Shown one piece after another: positions 17,476 to 23,389 of a DNA stretch of 23,389 bases (its first letter is position 1; each line of letters begins with the position of its first letter). The stretch lies in assembly GCA_002728175.1 (NCBI GenBank), contig PBVH01000048.1, forward strand, positions 3,493-26,881, read 5' to 3'. The notes beneath the pieces were generated by a model. That model searched no databases. It had not been told where the DNA came from and worked only from the letters and a program-made list of their open reading frames with translations. Both the position numbers and the translations under genes were made by a program. The stretch is from Flavobacteriales bacterium. Lineage in GTDB: Bacteria > Bacteroidota > Bacteroidia > Flavobacteriales > BACL11.

Positions 17476-17504
17476 TTTCACTGAAATTAGTTGAAATAAC
17501 TAAA
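17476..17504. repeat. Two adjoining palindromes (operator-like)
   Basis: ATTTCA-C-TGAAAT (17476-17488) is a perfect 6-1-6 palindrome. TTAGTT-GAAAT-AACTAA (17488-17504) is a perfect 6-5-6 inverted repeat that shares base 17488 with the first and again contains TGAAAT. They lie between the candidate promoter and the alpha/beta hydrolase start. They could be a repressor site or leader hairpin; the arms are short and AT-rich. Confidence 0.4.
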
Positions 17505-17548
17505 CAAGAGATTTAAAGTTGTTACTTACTATAAATTTTTTAGACTAA

Positions 17549-18325
17549 ATGTTAAAATATAAAACGCATATAAATAAAAATACAAAGCAATGGATTACAT
17601 TTGTTCATGGTTTTGGAGGAAGTAGTAATATTTGGCATAGACAGATCAGAGAGTTAAGTAAACACTATAATTTATTGTTTATTGATTTAAGAGGACATGG
17701 AAAATCAAAAAACATTGCTTTAGAATCAAATTTTAATTTAGAAATAGCTTGTAAGGATATAATTAATGTGTTAGATTATTTAAAAATTAAAAGTTCACAT
17801 TTTATTGGTATATCTTTTGGATCTCTACTAATTTTAAAGTTACTTAAAAACTACAATAATTATATCAATAAGTCTGTTCTGGCTGGTGCAATCACTTCGT
17901 TTAACAACTTCACTAAATTTTTGTTACTATGTTTAAACTTACTTAAAGGAATTTTACCAAATATGTACCTGTATAAATTATTTGCATATATAATAATGCC
18001 TAAACCAAATCATAAAGAATCTAGGCTTATATTTATTCAGGAAGCTAAATTAATTAGTAGAAAAGTGTTTACAAAATGGTTAAGTTTAATACCTGAGTTA
18101 AAAAAATTTATTATCAATTTAGAACCAACTAGTTTTCATAAAAGAATTCTTTTTTTATCAGGAAAAGATGATTATTTGTTTTCTGAAGATGTTAAAAGTT
18201 TTGCTTCAAAGAATGATCTGTTTAGCTATATTTCAGTAGAAAAAGCGGGGCATGTAGTTAATATTGATAAACCATCTAGTTTTAATCAACATGTTGTTAA
18301 ATATATTGAGAAAAATTGTAATTAA
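17549..18325 (+). CDS. Alpha/beta-fold hydrolase
   Basis: This 258-residue cytoplasmic protein has no signal peptide. It shows the alpha/beta hydrolase series: the oxyanion motif VHGFGGSS (residues 19-26), the DLRGHGKS strand/turn, the nucleophile elbow GISFG with Ser89, the acid in SGKDDYLF, and AGHVVN carrying the catalytic His. A lysine- and leucine-rich cap region (residues about 120-175) lies between the elbow and the acid loop. Families with this pattern include esterases, lipases, haloperoxidase-like enzymes and C-C hydrolases. The substrate cannot be told from the sequence. It is divergent from the metal-protein block and followed after 57 bases by another serine hydrolase. Confidence 0.88.
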   Translation: MLKYKTHINKNTKQWITFVHGFGGSSNIWHRQIRELSKHYNLLFIDLRGHGKSKNIALESNFNLEIACKDIINVLDYLKIKSSHFIGISFGSLLILKLLKNYNNYINKSVLAGAITSFNNFTKFLLLCLNLLKGILPNMYLYKLFAYIIMPKPNHKESRLIFIQEAKLISRKVFTKWLSLIPELKKFIINLEPTSFHKRILFLSGKDDYLFSEDVKSFASKNDLFSYISVEKAGHVVNIDKPSSFNQHVVKYIEKNCN

Positions 18326-18382
18326 ATTTAATTCAGTAAATCATTGGTATAACTAATTTATTAATTCTCCTGTAATATAAAA

Positions 18383-19435
18383 ATGAAAAAAATTATTTTA
18401 ATAGTATTTTTTGCACCATATTTTCTTTTTTGCCAACAAACTATTAATGATAGTATTTATCATAATAATTTGTATAGAAGTTATAAGACTTATGTGCCAG
18501 CAATCTATAGTTCTTCAGACCCAACTCCATTAATCTTTAATTTTCATGGTAAAACAGGAACTTCAACTTTTGCGATGTGGCATGCAGATTTTAGATCAAT
18601 AGCTGACACAGCAAATTTCATAATCGTTCATCCTCAAGGATTATTAAATAGTTCTGGAGAAACACATTGGAATATAGGCCAACCAACATCATCTGTTGAT
18701 GACGTCGACTTTATATCTAAATTGCTTGATAGTTTAAACACAGAATATAATATTGACATGAATAGAGTCTATGCTACTGGATTGTCAAATGGTGCAATGA
18801 TAAGTTATAGATTAGCATGTGAACTTTCAGAAAAAATTGCCGCCATAGCACCAGTTGCAGGATCATATCTTTCTTATATGTTGAATACATGTAATCCTAT
18901 CCATCCAACGCCTGTTTTACATATTCACGGTGATGCCGATAGTACTTCATTTTACTATGGTGAGCCTGCATTTGAATCTGTTCCAAGTATTATTTCATAT
19001 TGGATTAACCACAATCTATGTGATACTCAAAGTATTATTTCACAGGTTCCAAATATCAACTTATTAGATAGTAGTCATGTAGTTAATTATGTTTGGAAAA
19101 ATGGGATTAATGACGTTGAAGTAAAGCATTTAAAGATTATTGGTGGAGGTCATACTTGGCCAGGAAGTGATTTCCCTAACTTAGGAGGCGGTGTTACAAA
19201 TTATGATATAAATGCTTCCGTAGAAATATGGAGATTTTTTTCGAAGTATGATATAAATGGATTAGTAAGTTCTTCCACAGTAGTTAATGAAAATAGTAAA
19301 ATTAATAGAAAATTATTGCAAGTGCTTGATTTGTTTGGAAGACAGTCTACATATTTTAATAATCAACTTCTTTTTTATATATATGATGACGGAACTGTTG
19401 AGAAGAAAATAATTATTAAATCAATTGAAAACTAA
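18383..19435 (+). CDS. LpqC / polyhydroxybutyrate depolymerase-type esterase, secreted, with short T9SS-like tail
   Basis: This 350-residue protein has a signal peptide (MKKIILIVFFAPYFLFCQQ; the FLFC does not meet the lipobox rule). The esterase domain covers about residues 20-290. NFHGKTGT is the oxyanion region, GLSNGAM holds nucleophile Ser135, HGDAD holds Asp186, and GGGHTWPG holds His257. This arrangement is the LpqC/CE1-like group that includes PHB depolymerases and feruloyl esterases. Residues about 300-350 (LLQVLDLFGRQ, LLFYIYDDGTVEKKIII) look like a short variant of the T9SS sorting domain, so the enzyme is likely secreted. Possible substrates are polyhydroxyalkanoates or ester decorations on polysaccharides. 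No promoter consensus was found in the 57 bases before it, so read-through from the hydrolase gene is possible. Confidence 0.83.
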   Translation: MKKIILIVFFAPYFLFCQQTINDSIYHNNLYRSYKTYVPAIYSSSDPTPLIFNFHGKTGTSTFAMWHADFRSIADTANFIIVHPQGLLNSSGETHWNIGQPTSSVDDVDFISKLLDSLNTEYNIDMNRVYATGLSNGAMISYRLACELSEKIAAIAPVAGSYLSYMLNTCNPIHPTPVLHIHGDADSTSFYYGEPAFESVPSIISYWINHNLCDTQSIISQVPNINLLDSSHVVNYVWKNGINDVEVKHLKIIGGGHTWPGSDFPNLGGGVTNYDINASVEIWRFFSKYDINGLVSSSTVVNENSKINRKLLQVLDLFGRQSTYFNNQLLFYIYDDGTVEKKIIIKSIEN

Positions 19436-19463
19436 CTTGTTATTATTTTAATCTATTAAAATT

Positions 19464-19485
19464 TATAATTAAATTAAAAATTATA
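19464..19485. terminator. Weak convergent hairpin
   Basis: TATAATT (19464-19470) and AATTATA (19479-19485) form a 7-bp A/T-only stem with an 8-base loop. It sits between two converging genes and overlaps the stop codon of the beta-helix gene. It could end transcription from both sides, but A/T-only stems are common by chance here. Confidence 0.3.
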
Positions 19486-21748
19486 GTTTAACTATTTTAA
19501 TAGTTGTTTTTTTGTTTCCAAAAATAATGACACAAGAATAAATTCCAGATTTAAATTTTTTAAATGATAGTTTTTTTCCAATTTGAGTTTCTAAAAAATT
19601 CCCATTTAGTGCATAAATATTTGTTTTGATGGATTCAACAAATTCATTTGTAGAAATATTCACGTAATCATGAGTTATACTAGGGTAAATTTTAATTTCA
19701 TCTAAATTTATTGATAAAATATTTACCGGTCCTGTACCATTGAAAGCACCAATATTTGACGGATAAAGATGTGAAACATTATTACCAAAATAATCTAAAC
19801 CTCCATTATGTTCTAAGTATTTATTTGTATCACTACTTCCATTAATTAAAAATCCACTTCCAATAGCTGGACTATTATTTTGAATTTGATATGCTTGAGG
19901 ATTATCTTCTCCCAAATTGTTTGTATTAAGAAGTAGCGGGTCACCATAAAGCGCATTGTTCTGTAAGTCACTATCAAGACTAATGCGTGAAGAATCATAA
20001 AAAAGATTGTGACTAATATTCAGATCATTAAGATTATTCTCAATTAATGTGGGAATTGATTGTCCATTTTTTCCTGCCACAATTATATTATTATAAACAT
20101 GAACATCACCAATATTTGGCCAAAAATAGATTTCAGGATTTAATGTATCACTTACAAAAATCGTATTGTTATAAATGAAAGTACCAATATTTGGGCATCT
20201 TATAGGGTTTTGGCCACAAAAATTAGATATCCAAAAGATTTTGCCTTTTTTATCCCAAGAAGCGCCATTTGGATCTTCACGGTAACCATCATTAACACTA
20301 ATGTTGTAGCGGTATCCGCAGTTTATATTATCACCCAAAATTTCCGCAAATCCTCCTTCATTATTTAAGCTATAGTTATATTGAAACACTACATTTTCAT
20401 TGCCATAGTCTATATGTGACCCGTAAGAATCCATAGGACCATTAGCATTCATAAATTTATTGTACTGAGCTACTACATTTTTACAATCAAATGGCCACAT
20501 ACCACTACCTCTTTTCCACATTCTATTATCAATAGATGATCCTGTATTATTAAAAATACAATTTTGAACAAGAACATTCTCACTTTTATTCGGTACAAAT
20601 CCAGAACCACCTGTATGTTCAAAGACACAGTTTTCAACTAGTATATGATTATTTTTTATGGAATCTATACCAACAAGACCCAAAGATTTAATCCAAAATC
20701 CATAGTGTCCAGTATTTGTTATTGTTGTGTTACGAACTTTAACATCAGATATAGTATTAATTAGTCCCGATGCAATGTCAGACTGAGTTTCTAATTTGAT
20801 TCCATAACCCAAATGAATATTGTTTGTTATATATGGACTAGGATAAATATCATGAATATAGAGATTATTAAATGAAAAATTTTCAAGATCTTTTGTTGAA
20901 GCAACAACTTTTATTCCAAAACGAACATTTTTTCCAGACCCCCAAGAATTTTCTGCCCCTCCAAAACCAGCTAATTTTTTAGCTAAACCCTCATAAACTG
21001 GTGTACTATTTAATGATATTGCATCAAACTCAACAGAACCACTACTAAATTGAAATTTCACTGTTCTATCAAAATTTACTTGATTAACAGTAATAGTATT
21101 TAGACCTAATGTTAATGATTGAGCTGGAGCAAAGTACCAATTCTGATTTGCTACTGTTCTAGCTACTCTGTAATTTGCTCCTTGAGGGGGTAAACTTGTT
21201 ACATTTATTACAAATGTTTGTTGAGATCCATTATTTCCATCTCCTATTTGACAAGCTGTGTATACATTAGTCCATGTACTATTTGGTCCATTTGCAAATA
21301 AAGTTGGTGTTTGTGCTGAAATTGAAGTTGCCACTACTGAGTCAATGTGATTAAATGAATTATATAGTTCTAAATTATTAATATGTATATGCTGATCATT
21401 AAAAATTAAAATTGAAGATTGGTAGCCAAATCCATTTATAATTGCCCTGTTAGTTCCACCATATATATCAATAACTATTGGTTGATTTAGCGAGCCTGAA
21501 CCGCTTAACCAAAACATACCTTCCCAATAATCACCAGATTTAAAATATATAGTGTCACCATCGTCAAATTGCATTGAGTTTAACTTCTCTAACGATTGAA
21601 ATGGGGTTTGATTGCTTAAACCATTGTTCATATCGCTTCCTTGAGAACTACTTACATAGTATACTTGAGCTTTAGAACTTAAAAGTACAAATATTACTGA
21701 AGTTGTAAGCATGAATTTTTTAGAAATTAAACTGATTAATTGAAACAT
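19481..21748 (-). CDS. T9SS-sorted right-handed beta-helix protein with inserted beta module
   Basis: From the start at 21748 the protein has 755 residues. I prefer this start to the in-frame ATG at 21826 because it gives a normal signal peptide ending VLLSSKAQ, and because a candidate -7 element lies between the two. After YYVSSSQGSD and GDTIYFKSGDYWEG, residues about 30-620 read as a right-handed parallel beta-helix with many NN(T/I)I-type rungs (for example VRNTTITNTGHYGFWIKS and NVVFQYNYSLNNEGGF). Such folds occur in polysaccharide lyases and some glycosidases; I cannot assign a lyase family. Residues about 143-249 form a separate beta-rich insert (see findings). Residues about 680-755 are a T9SS sorting domain (EIKIYPSITHDYVNIS, KFKSGIYSCVI). 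Likely role: a secreted glycan-active or glycan-binding protein. Confidence 0.8.
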   Translation of the reverse strand: MFQLISLISKKFMLTTSVIFVLLSSKAQVYYVSSSQGSDMNNGLSNQTPFQSLEKLNSMQFDDGDTIYFKSGDYWEGMFWLSGSGSLNQPIVIDIYGGTNRAIINGFGYQSSILIFNDQHIHINNLELYNSFNHIDSVVATSISAQTPTLFANGPNSTWTNVYTACQIGDGNNGSQQTFVINVTSLPPQGANYRVARTVANQNWYFAPAQSLTLGLNTITVNQVNFDRTVKFQFSSGSVEFDAISLNSTPVYEGLAKKLAGFGGAENSWGSGKNVRFGIKVVASTKDLENFSFNNLYIHDIYPSPYITNNIHLGYGIKLETQSDIASGLINTISDVKVRNTTITNTGHYGFWIKSLGLVGIDSIKNNHILVENCVFEHTGGSGFVPNKSENVLVQNCIFNNTGSSIDNRMWKRGSGMWPFDCKNVVAQYNKFMNANGPMDSYGSHIDYGNENVVFQYNYSLNNEGGFAEILGDNINCGYRYNISVNDGYREDPNGASWDKKGKIFWISNFCGQNPIRCPNIGTFIYNNTIFVSDTLNPEIYFWPNIGDVHVYNNIIVAGKNGQSIPTLIENNLNDLNISHNLFYDSSRISLDSDLQNNALYGDPLLLNTNNLGEDNPQAYQIQNNSPAIGSGFLINGSSDTNKYLEHNGGLDYFGNNVSHLYPSNIGAFNGTGPVNILSINLDEIKIYPSITHDYVNISTNEFVESIKTNIYALNGNFLETQIGKKLSFKKFKSGIYSCVIIFGNKKTTIKIVKL

Positions 21749-21802
21749 ATTAAAAATTAAAATAGAATAATAAATATCACAGTTTCTTAAAAAAACAATT
21801 AT

Positions 21803-21810
21803 CAAATTTA
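21803..21810 (-). promoter_or_regulatory. Candidate -7 element for the beta-helix gene
   Basis: CAAATTTA reads TAAATTTG on the - strand (TAnnTTTG consensus), about 54 bases upstream of the preferred start at 21748 and downstream of the longer alternative start. A well-spaced -33 element is not evident. Confidence 0.35.
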
Positions 21811-22008
21811 AATAAAAAAAAAACAATTTAAATTAATTTTAAATTCATGAATTTAAATAATAATTACTATCTAATTTATTTGTTTAATATATTAAGTCAT
21901 CAAATCATATTCGAATTAATCATGAAAATTTATAATTTAATTTAGAATTTACTATTTATTTCATTTAAAGAAACAAAATAAATTTAGATGACGTTTTAAA
22001 ATCTGTTT

Positions 22009-22016
22009 TATATTTG
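22009..22016 (+). promoter_or_regulatory. Candidate -7 promoter element for the FGE gene
   Basis: TATATTTG matches TAnnTTTG and lies 90 bases before the start at 22107. No clear TTG at the -33 spacing was found, so confidence is low. Confidence 0.33.
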
Positions 22017-22106
22017 TTTGAAAATTTTTATCTAAACAATTAGATTAATTTAACTCTAGCTTATTAGTGTTGTTGATTAAAAATTAATTATAAACTAAAA
22101 CTGTTT

Positions 22107-23057
22107 ATGCCTTATTTATTAAAACAAATATTTTATTTTAATATATTATTTTTCTTAAGTTGTGTTAATAAAAATGATAAAACTTATTTTTCCAATACTC
22201 ATAAGTTTTACATTATAGAAAATTTAAATGAAAATGATATTGTTACTAAAATAGAAGATAAATATGATACAAGTAGTATGGTTTTTGTCAAAGGAGGAAG
22301 GTTTATTTTTGGTAATAATAATGGATTAGATAGAGAAAAACCAGAACATGAAGTTGTTGTTCAGAGTTTCTTAATGGATAAAAATCTTGTCTCAGTTGAA
22401 GATTTTAGAGTTTTTATTAATTTAAGTAATTACACAACAGAAGCAGAAAAATTTGGTAATGCAATTGTATATAATGATTCAATTGATGTATGGGAATTGG
22501 TTGATGGTGCAAATTGGGAGTATCCTTTAGGAAAGAATAATACTATTGCTTCAGATAATCACCCTGTTACTCAAGTAAGCTGGAATGATGCGTTAGCTTA
22601 TTGTGAATTTTGTGATAAAACTCTTCCTAGCGAAGTTCAGTGGGAGTATGCTGCTAGTGAAATGGGTAAAAAGAAAAACCAATTATATTACTGGGGGAAT
22701 GATCTTTTACATGGTGACAATCACATGTGTAATATTTGGACTTCTGGATATCCAGATACAATCGGTTATCAAGACGGATTTAAATACACATCTCCTATTG
22801 GTTACTTTGAAGCAAATTCTCTTGGCATTTTTGATATGGCAGGTAATGTTTGGGAATGGTGCTATAACTGGCATTTACCTTATGAAGGTAACTTAGAAGT
22901 TTTTCCTTTAGATCTACAGGGGAGAGCGCAAAGAGGTGGTTCTTTCTTATGTAATTCAAATTATTGTCATGGCTATAGGCTTTCTGCAAGATCTGCAACT
23001 TCTCCTGAAAGTTCATTGTTTCATGTTGGGTTTAGATGTGTAAAAAATATAAAGTGA
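22107..23057 (+). CDS. Formylglycine-generating enzyme (SUMF1/FGE family) lipoprotein
   Basis: This 316-residue protein has a lipobox (FFLSC, Cys19), so it is probably exported and lipidated. The FGE-sulfatase domain spans about residues 52-314: MVFVKGGRFIFGN, EKPEHEV, NHPVTQVSWNDALAYC, LPSEVQWEYAA, GIFDMAGNVWEW, RGGSFLCNSNYC and GFRC. Cys282 and Cys287 align with the two copper-binding, catalytic cysteines of human FGE (336 and 341), in the same RGGS..C....C context and followed by the conserved SARS. The enzyme should therefore be able to oxidise a sulfatase cysteine to formylglycine with oxygen. An exported form implies action on sulfatases in the periplasm or at the surface, or an altered role. 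No sulfatase is visible in the window. Confidence 0.88.
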   Translation: MPYLLKQIFYFNILFFLSCVNKNDKTYFSNTHKFYIIENLNENDIVTKIEDKYDTSSMVFVKGGRFIFGNNNGLDREKPEHEVVVQSFLMDKNLVSVEDFRVFINLSNYTTEAEKFGNAIVYNDSIDVWELVDGANWEYPLGKNNTIASDNHPVTQVSWNDALAYCEFCDKTLPSEVQWEYAASEMGKKKNQLYYWGNDLLHGDNHMCNIWTSGYPDTIGYQDGFKYTSPIGYFEANSLGIFDMAGNVWEWCYNWHLPYEGNLEVFPLDLQGRAQRGGSFLCNSNYCHGYRLSARSATSPESSLFHVGFRCVKNIK

Positions 23058-23081
23058 TAGCGAAGGGTATTATATCTTCTT

Positions 23082-23100
23082 ATCTTTTAAAATAAAAGAT
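23082..23100. terminator. Candidate terminator hairpin after the FGE gene
   Basis: ATCTTTTA (23082-23089) and TAAAAGAT (23093-23100) form a perfect 8-bp stem with a 3-base loop, followed by TCTTT. It lies 25 bases past the FGE stop codon. The stem has one G-C pair, so it would be weak. A second short inverted repeat, CTCAA...TTGAG, with T-rich loop, follows at 23121-23138. Confidence 0.45.
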
Positions 23101-23169
23101 TCTTTACGTATCAAAAAGTTCTCAATATTTTTTTTGAGTACGATATTTAATTATCATAAAAATTATTTT

Positions 23170-23177
23170 TAATTTTG
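23170..23177 (+). promoter_or_regulatory. Candidate -7 element for the last gene
   Basis: TAATTTTG matches TAnnTTTG and sits 39 bases before the ATG at 23217. No -33 element with normal spacing was found. Confidence 0.33.
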
Positions 23178-23216
23178 ATAATATTGAACTGCAAATTAAA
23201 AATAAACAGGAAAATT

Positions 23217-23389
23217 ATGAACTCAATTATCCATTATAATTATTTATCTTCGAATATGTTATTAAAAAAAGTCAAAATATTTTTATTACTGATAGTATTT
23301 TCATCAAGTTCAATTAATTTATGTGCTCAAACTTCTTCATTAATCAGTACCTGTGGAGATTTTGTTGCTGGTAGTGCAACTGCTTGGCC
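23217..23389 (+). CDS. Secreted protein, N-terminal fragment (3' partial)
   Basis: The frame is open from the ATG at 23217 to the window end, giving 57 complete codons. The first 13 residues (MNSIIHYNYLSSN) precede a second ATG at 23256 that begins an ideal signal peptide (MLLKKVKIFLLLIVF, ending NLCAQ), so 23256 may be the true start. The mature protein begins TSSLISTCGDFVAGSATAWP. The FxxGxxxxW pattern matches the start of the insert module in the nearby beta-helix protein. A large secreted or surface protein is likely, but nothing about its function can be seen. Confidence 0.7.
   Translation, partial: MNSIIHYNYLSSNMLLKKVKIFLLLIVFSSSSINLCAQTSSLISTCGDFVAGSATAW

Larger units (their letters stand above)
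21749..22106. other. Divergent AT-rich intergenic region
   Basis: This 358-base stretch separates the beta-helix gene (-) from the FGE gene (+). It is extremely A/T-rich, with runs such as the A9 near 21814. It holds a candidate -7 element for each direction (21803-21810 on -, 22009-22016 on +). I see no convincing small gene, RNA gene or strong inverted repeat in it. Confidence 0.6.

Noticed and set aside
18383..18440. Lipobox in the LpqC-type esterase (FLFC)
   Set aside because: Phe at the -1 position does not fit the lipobox; a normal signal peptide plus a T9SS-like tail explains export better.
21749..21826. Longer in-frame start for the beta-helix protein, adding 26 residues
   Set aside because: It would put a hydrophobic stretch with no normal signal-peptide layout ahead of a good signal peptide, and a candidate -7 promoter element lies inside the added segment.

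Overview
The window is AT-rich, gene-dense DNA from a member of the Bacteroidota, most likely a marine Flavobacteriales species. Four proteins carry or appear to carry the C-terminal sorting domain of the type IX secretion system (T9SS). Signal peptides are of Bacteroidota type, several with lipoboxes ending in S-C. There are no obvious Shine-Dalgarno sites, and several gene starts have TAnnTTTG-type -7 promoter elements. I saw no rRNA, tRNA, CRISPR array, transposase or integrase.

Region 1 (1-14219, + strand) is one tightly packed ten-gene unit. Gaps are 1-8 bases, and two junctions share a base in TAATG. It reads as a beta-glucan (laminarin-type beta-1,3-glucan) utilisation locus. The order is: GH16 laminarinase-like enzyme with a T9SS tail (5' end cut by the window); FucP-type MFS sugar importer; GH3 beta-glucosidase; two unrecognised predicted outer-membrane beta-barrels; two surface lipoproteins, the second with a duplicated jelly-roll-like unit; a secreted T9SS protein with two sugar-binding-like domains and no visible catalytic domain; a clan GH-A hydrolase resembling GH158/GH2 TIM barrels; and a Nudix-derived NrtR/AraR-type regulator whose Nudix box has lost its catalytic glutamates. 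My inference of the flow: secreted GH16 and surface lipoproteins capture and cut glucan, the barrels pass oligosaccharides, GH3 and the GH-A enzyme finish them, the MFS protein imports glucose, and the regulator senses a sugar metabolite. No SusC/SusD pair is present in the window; the two barrels and the lipoproteins occupy that place. This is the most interesting feature.

Region 2 (14237-17334, - strand) is a housekeeping/stress block: SelO pseudokinase AMPylase, an ACMSD-like amidohydrolase, an exported heavy-metal-associated domain protein, and a 65-residue protein ending in a cysteine cluster. It converges on region 1.

Region 3 (17335-23389) is mixed. A 214-base divergent intergenic region holds facing promoter candidates and two adjoining palindromes. 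It is followed by an alpha/beta hydrolase, an LpqC/PHB-depolymerase-type esterase with a short T9SS-like tail, a convergent T9SS-sorted right-handed beta-helix protein with an inserted beta-rich module, a 358-base AT-rich divergent intergenic region, an exported formylglycine-generating enzyme (FGE) lipoprotein with both active-site cysteines, and the start of another secreted protein. The exported FGE suggests that sulfatases, and therefore sulfated glycans, also matter to this organism.
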